A stretch of DNA of 48,820 nt from Bacteroidales bacterium. GTDB lineage: Bacteria; Bacteroidota; Bacteroidia; Bacteroidales; GCA-2711565. Below the pieces are notes generated by a model. The model saw only the letters and a list, made by a program, of their open reading frames with translations. It was not told the DNA's origin and did not search any database. The stretch spans positions 1-48,820 of the forward strand of contig JANQLW010000038.1 in NCBI GenBank assembly GCA_028280405.1. The letters are read 5' to 3'. Shown piece after piece: positions 1 through 9,586 of this stretch (position 1 is the first letter of the stretch; each line of letters begins with the position of its first letter). The position numbers and the translations under genes were made by a program.

Positions 1-86
1 GTATAGCTATTACAAAGAGCACAAAGAAGGCGCAGAGCTTCACAAAGAGGTAATGTTTAGATACTGACAGTCGTAAATGAGTAACC

Positions 87-238
87 CATGTCATCCTGAA
101 CTTGTTTCAGGATCTCCATCCAGTTAAGCAATTCGGTTATTAAACAGTTCATATCCAAAAGCTATTGTAGGAGTAGCTGTTCCTATTAGCTCTAGAAGTA
201 ACATCAAGGAGATCCTGAAACAAGTTCAGGATGACATG
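87..238. repeat. Inverted repeat pair, TCCTGAAC palindrome family (copy 1)
   Basis: The arm at 87-117 (core TCATCCTGAACTTGTTTCAG) is repeated in reverse complement at 208-238, about 90 nt apart. Each arm is itself an imperfect palindrome (TCCTGAA/TTCAGGA). The same motif recurs at 17567-17645 and, with a compensated base change, at 39570-39637. It looks like a dispersed REP/BIME-like intergenic element. The rest of 1-390 holds no gene that I can support. Confidence 0.85.
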
Positions 239-322
239 GAGGGTTCACAGGCTGCAGTGATTAGGATGATTAAAGGCTTTTATTTCTGTAAAACAATAAA
301 AGTCAATGATATAAACAGCTTA
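227..322. repeat. Left copy of a ~95-bp inverted repeat that recurs at the right end of the window
   Basis: The reverse complement of 227-322 matches 48573-48669 with only a handful of mismatches and a small indel, including the stretches around TTAAGCTGTTTATATCATTG and ATAAAAGCCTTTAATCATC. The two copies are about 48 kb apart in opposite orientation. Each sits beside a TCATCCTGA motif, so the unit is probably a longer composite intergenic repeat. No coding sequence is seen in it. Confidence 0.8.
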
Positions 323-390
323 AGTTGACGCCTATGGGATGGTTTCCCTTGTGTTATGCAGGTGGGAGTTCAGGATGACGTAGCATTTAA

Positions 391-3021
391 TTATTTAAGT
401 GTTTTTAACTGCTTTTCTATCACTTCAATTTTTGCTTCAGCATCCGCTTGCTTTTTGCGTTCCATTGCCACAACTTTTTCAGGTGCATTACTTACAAACC
501 TTTCGTTAGAAAGCTTTTTCGCTACAGAATTTAAAAAGCCCTGGGCATATTTTAATTCTTCTTCCAATTTTTTGATTTCAGCTTCCACATCTATCGAATC
601 TGATAATGGAACATAGAATTCAGTTGATTTAATTAAGAAACTATTTGCTCCATCTACTTTTTTCTCTACATAATCCAGCTTGCTTAAGTTACAAAGCTTG
701 GAAATAGTACTGTCAAATGTAAGGTCAGGATCTTCATTATTCTTTTTAATTAATAATTCTAATGTTTCTTTATTAGGAATGTTCTTAGAAGCACGAACTG
801 AACGAGTGGCAATGATAACTTCTTTTGCAAATTCGAATTGTTCCAATATCTTACGGTTTACCCTTGCAGCTTCAGGCATTTGACTGATCATAATACTGTC
901 TTCTGTATCTCGGTCTTTCAATACCTGATAAATTTCTTCAGTAATAAATGGAATAAACGGGTGTACAATCTTCATGATCTTTTCAAAGAAATCAATTGTG
1001 CTTTCCAAAGTAGCTTCATCAATTGGTTTTTGATATGCAGGCTTCACCATCTCCAGATACCATGAGCAGAAATCATCCCATATTAATTTATAGGTTGACA
1101 TTAATGCATCAGAAATTCTGTATTTAGAGAAGTGGTCATTTAATTGTTTGATAGTGTCATTTAGTTTAGCATCAAACCATTCGATGGCAACTTTGCTTGA
1201 ATCAGGTTGTTCAATACTTTTATCAACTTTCCATCCTTTAACTAATCTTAGTGCATTCCAGATTTTATTAGAGAAATTACGGCCTTGTTCACATAAGGCT
1301 TCATCGAACGGAAGGTCATTTCCGGCAGGTGAAGTTAGTAGCATACCTACACGTACACCATCGGCTCCAAAATCTTCCATTAATTTAATAGGATCAGGAG
1401 AGTTTCCTAAAGATTTAGACATCTTACGTCCGATCTTATCTCTTACAATTCCTGTTAAGTAAACATTTTTAAATGGAATGTCTTTTTCATATTCGAGTCC
1501 GGCCATGATCATACGTGCTACCCAGAAGAATAAAATTTCAGGTGCCGTAACCAGATCATTGGTTGGGTAATAATATTTTAAGTCTGCATTATCAGGGTTC
1601 CTGATCCCATCAAAAACAGAAATTGGCCATAACCATGAAGAAAACCAGGTATCTAAAACATCTTCATCTTGTTTAATTTCTTCCATTTTTAAATCAGGAA
1701 GCTCATATTTTTCTTGTGCTGATTTGAAAGCTTCTTCTTTCGATTTAGCAACAATCATTTCTTTATTTGGTAAATAATAAACAGGAATTCGTTGTCCCCA
1801 CCAGAGTTGACGTGAAATACACCAGTCTCTGACATTCTCCATCCAGTGACGATAAGTATTTTTGAATTTCTTCGGATGAAACCGTATGGTATCATCCATT
1901 ACCACATCCAAAGCCGGTTTTGTCATTTCTGACATTTTCAGGAACCATTGTAATGAAAGTTTAGGTTCAATAACTGCATCGGTGCGTTCAGAAAAACCTA
2001 CTTTATTTACATAGTCTTCTACTTTTTCCAGATTACCTGCTTTTTCAAGATCCACTACAATTTCTTTACGAACATCAAATCGATCTTTACCAATATACAA
2101 TTGAGCTTTTTCATTTAGCGTTCCATTGTCATTGAATATATCAATCGAATCCAATTTATATTTCAGGCCTAGGTTATAGTCATTAATATCGTGTGCAGGA
2201 GTAATTTTTAAAGCTCCTGTTCCAAATTCTCTGTCAACATATTCATCGAAAATAACAGGTATACTTCTATTGATTAATGGGACAATTACATTTTTCCCTT
2301 TCAAATGCTGAAATCTTTCATCTTCAGGATGTACACATAAAGCAGTGTCACCTAAAATTGTTTCGGGACGGGTTGTTGCAATAATAACATACTCTTCCGT
2401 TCCCTCAATCTGATATTTTAAATAATATAGTTTTGATTGAACTTCTTTATGAATAACCTCTTCATCTGATAAAGCTGTTAATGCTTCAGGATCCCAGTTA
2501 ACCATTCTTACACCGCGGTAGATTAATCCTTTATTATAAAGGTCAATAAAAACATCAATTACGGATTCATATAAGGCTTCATCCATGGTAAATGCGGTAC
2601 GATCCCAATCGCAGCTTGCACCTAGTTTTTTTAATTGTTCAAGAATGATGCCTCCATGTTTTTCTTTCCATTCCCAGGCATGTTGCAGAAATTCATCTCT
2701 TGTAAGATTGGCTTTGTCGATGCCATCCTCTTTTAATTTGGCAACAACTTTTGCCTCAGTTGCAATGGAAGCATGATCGGTACCCGGAACCCAACAGGCA
2801 TTTTTACCCTGCATTCGGGCACGACGGACAAGCACATCCTGAAGTGTATTGTTTAACATATGTCCCATGTGCAGCACACCAGTCACATTTGGTGGCGGAA
2901 TGACGACACAATATGGTTCTCTTTCGTCCGGTTCAGAGTGGAAATACCCTTTCTCCATCCAATGCTTATACCATTTGTCTTCAGTGTTTTGTGGATTGTA
3001 CTTGCTGGCTAATTCAGTCAT
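391..3021 (-). CDS. valS: Valine--tRNA ligase
   Basis: Cytoplasmic class I aminoacyl-tRNA synthetase that charges tRNA-Val and edits mischarged threonine. The 876-residue protein has the usual length. The PPNVTG-plus-HMGH signature lies at residues 43-54 and KMSKS at about 533-537. A CP1 editing domain lies between them, with [12 protein letters not shown] recognisable. The anticodon-binding helices follow, and the last ~65 residues form the charged coiled-coil arm typical of ValRS ([17 protein letters not shown] onward). The ATG at 3021 gives a standard N-terminus, and a TAnnTTTG box lies 27-34 nt upstream. It appears monocistronic; the upstream minus-strand gene ends in a terminator. Identification is secure. 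Confidence 0.98.
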   Translation of the reverse strand: MTELASKYNPQNTEDKWYKHWMEKGYFHSEPDEREPYCVVIPPPNVTGVLHMGHMLNNTLQDVLVRRARMQGKNACWVPGTDHASIATEAKVVAKLKEDGIDKANLTRDEFLQHAWEWKEKHGGIILEQLKKLGASCDWDRTAFTMDEALYESVIDVFIDLYNKGLIYRGVRMVNWDPEALTALSDEEVIHKEVQSKLYYLKYQIEGTEEYVIIATTRPETILGDTALCVHPEDERFQHLKGKNVIVPLINRSIPVIFDEYVDREFGTGALKITPAHDINDYNLGLKYKLDSIDIFNDNGTLNEKAQLYIGKDRFDVRKEIVVDLEKAGNLEKVEDYVNKVGFSERTDAVIEPKLSLQWFLKMSEMTKPALDVVMDDTIRFHPKKFKNTYRHWMENVRDWCISRQLWWGQRIPVYYLPNKEMIVAKSKEEAFKSAQEKYELPDLKMEEIKQDEDVLDTWFSSWLWPISVFDGIRNPDNADLKYYYPTNDLVTAPEILFFWVARMIMAGLEYEKDIPFKNVYLTGIVRDKIGRKMSKSLGNSPDPIKLMEDFGADGVRVGMLLTSPAGNDLPFDEALCEQGRNFSNKIWNALRLVKGWKVDKSIEQPDSSKVAIEWFDAKLNDTIKQLNDHFSKYRISDALMSTYKLIWDDFCSWYLEMVKPAYQKPIDEATLESTIDFFEKIMKIVHPFIPFITEEIYQVLKDRDTEDSIMISQMPEAARVNRKILEQFEFAKEVIIATRSVRASKNIPNKETLELLIKKNNEDPDLTFDSTISKLCNLSKLDYVEKKVDGANSFLIKSTEFYVPLSDSIDVEAEIKKLEEELKYAQGFLNSVAKKLSNERFVSNAPEKVVAMERKKQADAEAKIEVIEKQLKTLK

Positions 3022-3047
3022 TTCTATTGTATATTATTTTAAGTCTG

Positions 3048-3055
3048 CAAAATTA
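3048..3055 (-). promoter_or_regulatory. Candidate Bacteroidota -7 box for valS
   Basis: On the minus strand the sequence reads TAATTTTG, fitting the TAnnTTTG element, 27 nt before the valS ATG. I found no clear TTTG at the -33 position, so only half of the promoter signature is present. Confidence 0.4.
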
Positions 3056-3163
3056 GAAAAAAAATAGTGAAGATGGAACGCAGATGACACAGATTAGACG
3101 GATTTTCGCAGATAAACATTTAGTAAAACAGAATGTGAAGGGATGTCCTGGTTACACTAATAC

Positions 3164-3193
3164 AAAAAAAGAAGGATGAAAACACCCTTCTTT
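3164..3193 (-). terminator. Rho-independent terminator after the DUF4252 gene
   Basis: On the minus strand AAAGAAGG and CCTTCTTT pair around a 10-nt loop, and the 3' arm runs into a stretch of T residues. It lies about 25 nt past the DUF4252 stop codon and closes the sigma/anti-sigma/DUF4252 transcript before valS. Confidence 0.75.
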
Positions 3194-3217
3194 ACTTATT
3201 GTTAATAATTTGTAATC

Positions 3218-3772
3218 TTAATTCTTTAAATGTTCTTTAAGTTTACTCATATCCGGCATATTGCCCATTTTTACATTTTTTGAAAGTATTCCAATTGTTT
3301 CAAGATCAATTAGCCCGAAGAAGCTAATGGCTACTTGTTCATCCTTTTCATTTACTAATAGCAATAGCTCAATAATTTTATCGCCATCTTTACGTAAAAG
3401 GAATTTTACTTCTTCATCTTTTTCTTTTACGGTCATTAGTTCTACGAATTTGCTGCTTTTGAAAACTTTCTTTAAGTCCTTTTTAAAGTCAACGGCTTTT
3501 TCATGATTCATGTTTTCCAAAGTGATAATTTTCATTCCATGAAGATTATCAATTGCTTCCATTACTTTTTTGGATTCTTCATCATCAGCATGATTTTTAA
3601 AACTACCGATAAGCTTCATCATTTCCATAGAAATATTCACAGTTGTAAAACCTTCATATTGTGCGTACTTATTATAAAGTGCATCAATCGAAGAAGTTTT
3701 AGCCTGTGCATTAACCATCATAGGTAATGCCATGAATACTATGCCCAATAGTGTTAAGATTGATTTTTTCAT
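3218..3772 (-). CDS. DUF4252 family exported protein
   Basis: 184 residues with a clear signal peptide (MKKSILTLLGIVFMALPMMV, cleavage near NAQA). The body resembles the DUF4252 family of Bacteroidota periplasmic proteins: an N-terminal helix reading IDALYNKYAQYEGFTTVNIS, then alternating charged strands and helices with many lysines and glutamates. The function of the family is unknown to me. The gene follows the anti-sigma-like gene by 12 nt and is the last of a three-gene operon with an ECF sigma factor, so it is probably part of that envelope-response circuit. The family match is by recognition only. Confidence 0.8.
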   Translation of the reverse strand: MKKSILTLLGIVFMALPMMVNAQAKTSSIDALYNKYAQYEGFTTVNISMEMMKLIGSFKNHADDEESKKVMEAIDNLHGMKIITLENMNHEKAVDFKKDLKKVFKSSKFVELMTVKEKDEEVKFLLRKDGDKIIELLLLVNEKDEQVAISFFGLIDLETIGILSKNVKMGNMPDMSKLKEHLKN

Positions 3773-3784
3773 AATGGTATTATT

Positions 3785-4348
3785 TTAATTGTTTAATATT
3801 CTTTGTTTAGTTTCGTGAAAGGTTGATATTTTCTTCACCTCATTTAGTCCTTTATCAAAGCTTGCTATTTTTTCCATTTTTTTAACACCTTCTTCATAAG
3901 CAGCTAATTTATTTGTTGGCTCAATCCCATTGTTAAGCTTTTGAGTAACATAAATAAGAGCCTTCATTGTTTCTTCATAAGCTACTTGTGGGTCATTCAG
4001 GGTATTTTTTATTTTTGAAGGAAATGGGTTTAGGTCGAAGAAAATACTAACAATGATCAGTATACTGGCAGCAATTCCGGAAAGCATATATAAATTGCGT
4101 TTGCGTAAGAATTTTTTTTGGCCGGCTTCATTTTTCTGAATCATATCAATAATTTTATCATCGAATGATGAATCCAGTTCATTGTTTTCATGTTCAGCTG
4201 AAAAATATTCAAACTGAGATTTCAATGACTTTAGATGGTCAGGAATATCTTCCTGAGTGAAGAAAGCCCTCAATGCTTTTTCGTCACTGAGGGAGGTCTC
4301 TCCCTTAAAGTAGCTTTCCAGTAGTTTTTCAATTTGACGAAAATTCAT
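3785..4348 (-). CDS. Putative anti-sigma factor, single-pass membrane protein
   Basis: 187 residues. The N-terminal ~80 residues form a soluble, acidic helical segment (MNFRQIEKLLESYFKGETSL onward), as in Bacteroidota anti-sigma proteins. One transmembrane helix spans about residues 86-104 and follows the basic stretch KKFLRKRN, giving an N-in topology. A ~80-residue periplasmic tail follows. There is no FecR domain. Its start overlaps the end of the sigma gene by 20 nt, so the two are translationally coupled. Sequestration of the neighbouring sigma factor is inferred from gene order and topology; no zinc-binding anti-sigma motif is visible. Confidence 0.7.
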   Translation of the reverse strand: MNFRQIEKLLESYFKGETSLSDEKALRAFFTQEDIPDHLKSLKSQFEYFSAEHENNELDSSFDDKIIDMIQKNEAGQKKFLRKRNLYMLSGIAASILIIVSIFFDLNPFPSKIKNTLNDPQVAYEETMKALIYVTQKLNNGIEPTNKLAAYEEGVKKMEKIASFDKGLNEVKKISTFHETKQRILNN

Positions 4349-4853
4349 AACTCTGCCTTTTTAATAATGTATCTCTAACTTTTTTTCTTGCTCTTGAGAG
4401 GATCACTCTAATATTATTCAGACTCAATTGGGTAACTTCTGCAATTTCATCAAAATCGCAATGTTCTATATCTCTTAATTGAATTACGATTCGCTGTTGC
4501 TCGGGTAATTGGTCAATAATTTGATGAACGTTCTCAAGTGTATCTTTTATATCCATTTTTTGATGCGGATTATCATCTGTTGTATTTAATGTTGCCTGTT
4601 CCAATTCCAGGTTTTTCGAGTATTTGGCTTTTAACTTATCCAAACAAAGGTTTCTAGTCATTGTCATGGCAAAAGCTTCTACATTTCTTAATTCCTGCAA
4701 TGAATCTTTCTTTGCCCACAATTTTAAGAAAGTTTCCTGTACAATATCTTCGGCTTCTACAGTGTTTTTTACGATTCGCAAAGCAAAGCGATAAAGCTTG
4801 TTTTTGATTGGTAAAATGTCTTTCTTAAAATTTTCAACAGTCATTCGATTCAT
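4329..4853 (-). CDS. ECF-type RNA polymerase sigma factor
   Basis: 174 residues with sigma region 2 at about 12-80 (LYRFALRIVKNTVEAEDIVQ, FLKLW, FAMTMTRNLCLDKL) and region 4 at about 110-165 (LPEQQRIVIQLRDIEHCDFDEIA, then a helix-turn-helix ending in RVILSRARKKVRD). It lacks the Bacteroides-expansion look of the other two sigma genes here and has a different type of partner. It directs RNA polymerase to a dedicated regulon, probably for envelope stress. It is the first gene of the operon with the anti-sigma-like and DUF4252 proteins. Its stop codon is TGA, which shows UGA works as a stop in this genome. Confidence 0.93.
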   Translation of the reverse strand: MNRMTVENFKKDILPIKNKLYRFALRIVKNTVEAEDIVQETFLKLWAKKDSLQELRNVEAFAMTMTRNLCLDKLKAKYSKNLELEQATLNTTDDNPHQKMDIKDTLENVHQIIDQLPEQQRIVIQLRDIEHCDFDEIAEVTQLSLNNIRVILSRARKKVRDTLLKRQSYEFSSN

Positions 4854-4933
4854 TTTTTATCTAGACGAAGCTAACTAAAAATTATTACAATAATCTTGAA
4901 TATTTTTAAATAACTGATCGATAACAGTCCTCG

Positions 4934-4964
4934 TTTGGATAACTTAGATTTTTGGTTATTTTTG
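4934..4964 (+). promoter_or_regulatory. Bacteroidota sigma-ABfr-type promoter of the peptide transporter
   Basis: TTTG at 4934-4937, a 19-nt spacer and TATTTTTG at 4957-4964 match the TTTG-N19-TAnnTTTG consensus exactly. Transcription would start near 4971, giving a leader of about 60 nt before the ATG at 5030. Confidence 0.8.
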
Positions 4965-5029
4965 TAAGCCTTAATCATTAAACTTATTGATAATACTAAA
5001 TATTTAATTAACTTAAAACTTAAAAAATT

Positions 5030-6847
5030 ATGTTTAAAGGACATCCTAAGGGATTATTTGTAGCCTTTTTTGCCAATATGGGAGAGCGTTTTGGCTTTTA
5101 TACCATGATGGCAATCCTGGTGCTCTTTTTGCAAGCTAAGTATGGTCTTAGCGCGGAAGTTGCCGGTGAATATTATAGCTGGTTCTATTTTGGAATTTAT
5201 GCTTTAGCTCTTATTGGAGGTATTCTTGCTGATGCTACAAGAAAGTACAAAACGGTTATTTTATTCGGGCTAATTATTATGTTTGGCGGTTATGTAATGA
5301 TTGCTATGCCTGGAATGCCACTAGCTTTAACTTTAACCGGATTATTTATTATTGCTTTTGGTAATGGTCTGTTTAAAGGTAATCTTCAGGCCGTTGTTGG
5401 TCAGTTATATGACGATCCAAAGTATTCGAAAGTCCGTGATTCTGCATTTATGATTTTCTATATGGGAATTAACATTGGTGCATTCTTTGCTCCATATGTT
5501 GCTACCGGAATTCGTAACTGGTATTTGAAGACTCAAGGTTTTTTACATGATGGTAGTTTACCTGCTATGTGTCATGCTTATAAAGATGGTGTTGCTGAAA
5601 ATACAGAAGCTTTTCAGACTCTTGCAACTAAAGTTTCTGGTTCCGCAGTAACAGACCTTGGTGCATTTGCCGAGAACTACCTCGATGCATTTGCTAAAGG
5701 ATATAATTATGCTTTTGCTATAGCTGCCGGTACCATGATTCTTTCTTTATTAGTTTATACATTCTTTAATAAACTTCTTCCTAATGTTGAAAAAGCTGAA
5801 GTTAAGAAAGATAAAGCTATTAATAAATCAGAGTCACAAGGAAATCCGGTGGCTATCGGATTAGCACTTGGAGCTGTTGTTTTAACTGCAGTTATATTCC
5901 ATTTCGCATTTGATAATTTGGAATTAGGTGCTGCTGTTGGTTTATTCTTTGGTTTCATTGCATGGATTTTTACGATTTCAACAAAAGAAGAAAGACCGAA
6001 AATTACTTCACTGCTATTAGTGTTCTTTGTAGTAATTTTCTTCTGGATGTCATTCCACCAAAACGGTTTAACACTTACATTCTTTGCGCGTGATTATACT
6101 GTGAAGTTTGTAGATCCATTTACAAACATATTCTTCGACCTTTGGACAATTCTTGCATTCATAGGTACCTTAGCAGGATTGTATGTAACCTTTGCAATGA
6201 AGGAAATGAAATTTAAAGCTATTGGATTAGCAATGTTTTTAGGGTTAGGATTTTTAACGTATTACCTTGTTTCCGGTTATCCTGCTGAAAACCCAATTGC
6301 TCCTGAAATATTCCAAGTATTTAATCCTTTATTTATTGTAGCACTTACATTCCCTGTAATGGGCATTTTTGCATGGATGAATAAGAAGAATATTGAGCCG
6401 AGTACTCCTAAGAAAATCGGTATTGGTATGATCATTGCTGCTATTGGTTTCGTTGTTGTCCTTGTTGGCTCTTTAGATGTTGTTTCTCCTCACGAATTAA
6501 TAATTGCAGGTAGTGATCCTGTTGCATTTGAGCCGGTTCCAGATTCTTCCAGAGTAATGCCTTATTGGTTAATTAATACGTATTTGATCTTAACCATTGC
6601 AGAATTATTCTTAAGCCCGATGGGATTATCCTTTGTTTCTAAAGTAGCTCCTGCACGTTTCCAGGGATTAATGCAAGGTGGTTGGTTATTAGCAACTGCA
6701 GTTGGTAATAAATTCTTATTTGTAGGTTCTGTTTTCTGGAATAAATTAGACTTATGGCAATTATGGGCAATCTTCGTAGTTTGCTGTATCTTATCTGCAT
6801 TATTCATTTTCTCAATTCTTAAACGACTTGAGAATGCAACGAAATAA
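5030..6847 (+). CDS. POT/PTR2 family proton-dependent oligopeptide transporter
   Basis: 605-residue inner-membrane transporter of the major facilitator superfamily, importing di- and tripeptides with protons. The POT signature GERFGFYTMM lies at residues 18-27, with the conserved E19-R20-F21 proton-coupling core. Many hydrophobic helices follow. A loop around residues 170-215, rich in Ala, Asp and Lys, and a charged cytoplasmic linker near 260 (VEKAEVKKDKAINKSESQ) separate the helical bundles. Late in the protein SPMGLSFVSKVAPARFQGLMQG is a typical POT element. It stands alone under a consensus promoter and ends in a strong terminator. Substrate range cannot be read from the sequence. Confidence 0.93.
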   Translation: MFKGHPKGLFVAFFANMGERFGFYTMMAILVLFLQAKYGLSAEVAGEYYSWFYFGIYALALIGGILADATRKYKTVILFGLIIMFGGYVMIAMPGMPLALTLTGLFIIAFGNGLFKGNLQAVVGQLYDDPKYSKVRDSAFMIFYMGINIGAFFAPYVATGIRNWYLKTQGFLHDGSLPAMCHAYKDGVAENTEAFQTLATKVSGSAVTDLGAFAENYLDAFAKGYNYAFAIAAGTMILSLLVYTFFNKLLPNVEKAEVKKDKAINKSESQGNPVAIGLALGAVVLTAVIFHFAFDNLELGAAVGLFFGFIAWIFTISTKEERPKITSLLLVFFVVIFFWMSFHQNGLTLTFFARDYTVKFVDPFTNIFFDLWTILAFIGTLAGLYVTFAMKEMKFKAIGLAMFLGLGFLTYYLVSGYPAENPIAPEIFQVFNPLFIVALTFPVMGIFAWMNKKNIEPSTPKKIGIGMIIAAIGFVVVLVGSLDVVSPHELIIAGSDPVAFEPVPDSSRVMPYWLINTYLILTIAELFLSPMGLSFVSKVAPARFQGLMQGGWLLATAVGNKFLFVGSVFWNKLDLWQLWAIFVVCCILSALFIFSILKRLENATK

Positions 6848-6877
6848 TTAGATTTTATTAATCCAATTAGATATTAT

Positions 6878-6914
6878 AAGGGGTGTCACCTGAAGGTGAC
6901 ACCCCTTTCTTTTT
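6878..6914 (+). terminator. Strong hairpin terminator after the peptide transporter
   Basis: A 13-bp perfect stem (AAGGGGTGTCACC, 6878-6890, with its complement at 6895-6907) closes a TGAA loop and is followed by TTCTTTTT. A closely related hairpin with the inner bases rearranged lies at 35263-35293, so this may be a mobile palindrome used as a terminator. Confidence 0.85.
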
Positions 6915-6920
6915 GGAAAT

Positions 6921-7047
6921 TGTTGAACCCCTTTGGGGTTCTCTTTCATTAATTGATATATTGGGTATTATAGTTTAACCCCATCGGGGTTAAACTAAGA
7001 TAGTTGTAACGTAAAGGTGGAAAAATGAACCCCGGAGGGGTTCAACA
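6921..7047. repeat. Cluster of GAACCCC/GGGGTTC palindromes with cruciform layout
   Basis: Three palindromes lie in 127 nt: 6925-6941 (GAACCCCTTTGGGGTTC), 6973-6995 (GTTTAACCCC, ATC, GGGGTTAAAC) and 7026-7043 (TGAACCCCGGAGGGGTTCA). The outer TGTTGAACCCC (6921-6931) also pairs with GGGGTTCAACA at the right edge, so the whole unit can fold as a stem carrying inner hairpins. This resembles REP-type elements of Bacteroidota. No transposase gene is nearby. Confidence 0.75.
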
Positions 7048-7093
7048 AATAATCAGTCTCTTTTTATAAAATGATTTTTAATATTTTTGCGTC

Positions 7094-8044
7094 ATGGAAT
7101 TTCCCTGGGGGCATCATAGAAGGTTTAATGCTTATGCTGATTATTTTAGAAAACAGTTTGGTGAACGGGTTCAGAAATTAAGCCTGGATGCAGGCTTTAC
7201 ATGCCCTAACCGTGATGGCAGAGTAGGAGAGGACGGATGTACTTTCTGTAATAATGATGCTTTTAATCCATCCTATTGTAAACCTGAAAAATCAGTAACA
7301 CAACAAATTGCAGAAGGCATAGCATTTCATCAAAACAGATATCGCAAAGCCAATAAATACTTAGCTTATTTTCAAGCTTACTCCAATACTTATGGATCAC
7401 TTGAAGATTTAAAGAATCTATACGGTCAAGCATTGAAATATCCGGAAGTTGTTGGGCTGGTTATAGGAACTCGCCCTGATTGCATAAATAAAGAGCAATT
7501 AAAATATTTTCAGGAACTATCACAATCGCATTATATTATACTTGAATACGGTATTGAATCCTGTTATGATAAAACACTGGAGCGAATAAACAGAGGACAT
7601 ACTTATCAACAGGCTGTAGATGCTATAGGTTTGACGAATGAATACGGATTAAAAACGGGAGCTCATATGATATTGGGACTTCCGGGTGAAAGCAGGGAGG
7701 AAATCCTGGATGAAGCTGACATTGTTTCCAGGCTTCCATTAAATAATATCAAATTTCATCAATTACAAATAATTACTGGAACAAAGATGGAATTGGAGTA
7801 CAAAGAAGATCCTTCTCAGTTCTCTTTCTTTGAACTTGATGAGTATGTTGATTTTGTTATTCAGTTTCTGGAAAGATTAAACCCTGAATTTGTAGTAGAA
7901 CGATTTGCAGGCGAAGTCCCGCCACGCTTTCTGGCCGGCCCGGGATGGGGCTTAATCCGGAATGACCAAATTCTTAATAAGATTGAAAGACAGTTAGAGC
8001 TAAAAGATACTTTTCAGGGCAAACTTTATAGAACTAAAATTTAA
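7094..8044 (+). CDS. TIGR01212 (YhcC) family radical SAM protein
   Basis: 316 residues. The cluster-binding cysteines are C37, C49 and C52 ([20 protein letters not shown]), the CX11CX2C spacing of the YhcC/TIGR01212 group. Other family blocks are [20 protein letters not shown] near residue 155 and [13 protein letters not shown] near 195. The C-terminal segment around [20 protein letters not shown] is also typical. The reaction of this family is not established. The start is well supported by the conserved MEFPWG opening. A TATTTTTG box sits at 7082-7089, only 4 nt before the ATG; if it is used, the mRNA would be almost leaderless. The gene is monocistronic. Confidence 0.92.
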   Translation: MEFPWGHHRRFNAYADYFRKQFGERVQKLSLDAGFTCPNRDGRVGEDGCTFCNNDAFNPSYCKPEKSVTQQIAEGIAFHQNRYRKANKYLAYFQAYSNTYGSLEDLKNLYGQALKYPEVVGLVIGTRPDCINKEQLKYFQELSQSHYIILEYGIESCYDKTLERINRGHTYQQAVDAIGLTNEYGLKTGAHMILGLPGESREEILDEADIVSRLPLNNIKFHQLQIITGTKMELEYKEDPSQFSFFELDEYVDFVIQFLERLNPEFVVERFAGEVPPRFLAGPGWGLIRNDQILNKIERQLELKDTFQGKLYRTKI

Positions 8045-8067
8045 AAACTAAAACCTCAAAATAACTT

Positions 8068-8775
8068 TTAACGTGAAGCTGCAGTAGCTGCCGTTGAAGT
8101 CGCAACTGCTATCATGATGGCTGCCTGAATTTGACGGATAGTAGCATCTACAGTTTGGGATACTCTTTCATCTTTAGCGATTCCTTTTAGCTCTTTCCTT
8201 ATGATTTTTAATTCTGAATGATCTTGTGATAAAATTCTTTGCATTTGACAGGCCTGAATTAATCCTAATAAAGAAAGCTCTTTTTCATTTTTCTCTTTTT
8301 TGTAAAGTGTAATATTTTTTAGATGATAGACTAATGATTTGTATGTCCTCTTGTCGCGAAGATAGCATACAAGGTATTTTATAAATAGAAATTTTTTATG
8401 CTCAATTCTGATTAAATTCTTCTTTCTCATTCCCTGCTGAAATTCCCTTTTTCTTTTAGTTGCTTTTCCTGAAAGCCTGCGAATCCATTGTTTTAAATTT
8501 CTGTCTTTTTCAGAATTATGAATAGCTTTAAAAATGACCCTGTGAGCATTATATTCCAGGCTCTTTGGGTTAAAATCAGCATTGGCTTTTACTAATTTAC
8601 CATTTAGTGTAATAGCCTTTTTTAATGACAAATCCAGAAAAATTGCTCCAACCAATCCGTATTGCACATGAATACTGCTTATTTTATATTTCCCTTTTTC
8701 AGGATGTTGGGCAAGTAGTAAAAACTTTTCAGCAATATTTAAATCCATATGCATGATATTAAATTTAATCTTCAT
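8068..8775 (-). CDS. GPP34 (GOLPH3/Vps74-like) family protein
   Basis: 235 residues. The N-terminal block LNIAEKFLLLAQHPEKGKYK, then VQYGLVGAIFLDLSLKKAITLNGKLV (residues ~12-62), is the opening of the GPP34 fold, named for eukaryotic Golgi phosphoprotein 3, which binds phosphatidylinositol-4-phosphate. Basic stretches follow at about 95-130 (RRLSGKATKRKREFQQGMRK), which could contact membrane lipid head groups. The C-terminus is alanine-rich (QAAIMIAVATSTAATAASR). The role in bacteria is unclear. The start overlaps the end of the ribbon-helix-helix gene by 11 nt, so both belong to the SPFH operon. Family assignment is by pattern recognition. Confidence 0.75.
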   Translation of the reverse strand: MKIKFNIMHMDLNIAEKFLLLAQHPEKGKYKISSIHVQYGLVGAIFLDLSLKKAITLNGKLVKANADFNPKSLEYNAHRVIFKAIHNSEKDRNLKQWIRRLSGKATKRKREFQQGMRKKNLIRIEHKKFLFIKYLVCYLRDKRTYKSLVYHLKNITLYKKEKNEKELSLLGLIQACQMQRILSQDHSELKIIRKELKGIAKDERVSQTVDATIRQIQAAIMIAVATSTAATAASR

Positions 8776-8938
8776 TAAATTCCTTTTTCTTAGGAAATCG
8801 TTTTGTCTCCTTTAAAGCTTTGCTAATGATCCATTCAAGTTGCCCGTTGGATGAACGGAACTCGTCAGCAGCCCATTTCTCCACTGCTTTGAGTAATTCA
8901 GGATCTATTCTTAATGCAAATGCTTTTTTTTTCGACAT
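8765..8938 (-). CDS. Arc-type ribbon-helix-helix small protein
   Basis: 57 residues, starting MSKKKAFALRIDPELLKAVE and continuing through KWAADEFRSSNGQLEWIISK to a basic tail. This is the pattern of Arc-family ribbon-helix-helix DNA-binding proteins: a short beta strand (KAFALRI), helix A (PELLKAVEKWAADE) and helix B (NGQLEWIISKALKE). From memory, such genes are recurrent partners of SPFH genes in several phyla. It lies between the 201-residue unknown gene and the GPP34 gene, overlapping the latter by 11 nt. It may autoregulate the operon, but no operator is evident. A run of nine A residues follows the second codon. Confidence 0.85.
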   Translation of the reverse strand: MSKKKAFALRIDPELLKAVEKWAADEFRSSNGQLEWIISKALKETKRFPKKKEFNED

Positions 8939-8965
8939 GAGATCAGTATAATTTGTAAAAATAAT

Positions 8966-9571
8966 TTAATAAGGTTTATTCTTTATCAGGTTGAGAAGTT
9001 TTATTCCTTTATTTAGTAATAGCCCCAGCTCATCTTCATTAATAATCCAACTATTCGTTTCCATTCCAATAATTGACTTTGATTCGATTTGTGCATTAAA
9101 CGACATAAAGTTAGGTTCTATTATTATATCAAATGGAGAAATACAATCATTAAATTTTAGTAGTTCACTTCCAACTTTTAATGAAGCAACGTTTTGAGCG
9201 AAATTTCTGTCGTTGCATTGAATTTGCACACTTTTGTCAAATTCAGGATTTCCAAGTTTTATCCTTCTGTTAAAAGATAAATGATCAACCCAAAATCGTT
9301 TTCTGATTTTTAAACTTGGACAAATTAAGTTTGAAAATCCACGATATATTCCTGAATAGGTTGAAGTGGAAAAAGCCTTTGCCGCAAAGGAGTCTGATGC
9401 ACAATAATAATATGTATGTGCATCAGATGGGATTTCCATGATAAAGTATTTTGAATTTAAAAAAGAATCGTTTGGAGTTATATAATGCCTTTTCAAATTC
9501 CTGCTTGTCCAGCATTCAAAATTATTCTTCTTTGCGAACTGTGTTAATATTTCGATGGATGATTTTTCCAT
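8966..9571 (-). CDS. Hypothetical protein in the SPFH operon
   Basis: 201 residues, no family recognised. There is no signal peptide or membrane segment. The protein looks soluble and mixed alpha/beta, with an aromatic-rich middle (DAHTYYYCASDSFAAKAFST) and a final helix (ELGLLLNKGIKLLNLIKNKP). The segments FWVDHLSFNRRIKLGNPEFDK and VQIQCNDRNFAQNVASLKVG suggest a strand-rich core, faintly like domains that compare or bind short peptides or lipids, but I would not name one. It follows the SPFH gene by 15 nt and precedes the ribbon-helix-helix gene by 27 nt, so it is cotranscribed with membrane-organising proteins. Confidence 0.7.
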   Translation of the reverse strand: MEKSSIEILTQFAKKNNFECWTSRNLKRHYITPNDSFLNSKYFIMEIPSDAHTYYYCASDSFAAKAFSTSTYSGIYRGFSNLICPSLKIRKRFWVDHLSFNRRIKLGNPEFDKSVQIQCNDRNFAQNVASLKVGSELLKFNDCISPFDIIIEPNFMSFNAQIESKSIIGMETNSWIINEDELGLLLNKGIKLLNLIKNKPY

Positions 9572-9586
9572 TTGAATTAAAAAATA

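Noticed and set aside
6921..7047. CRISPR array from clustered palindromes
   Set aside because: The units differ in sequence and spacing, and there are no equal-length spacers or cas genes.
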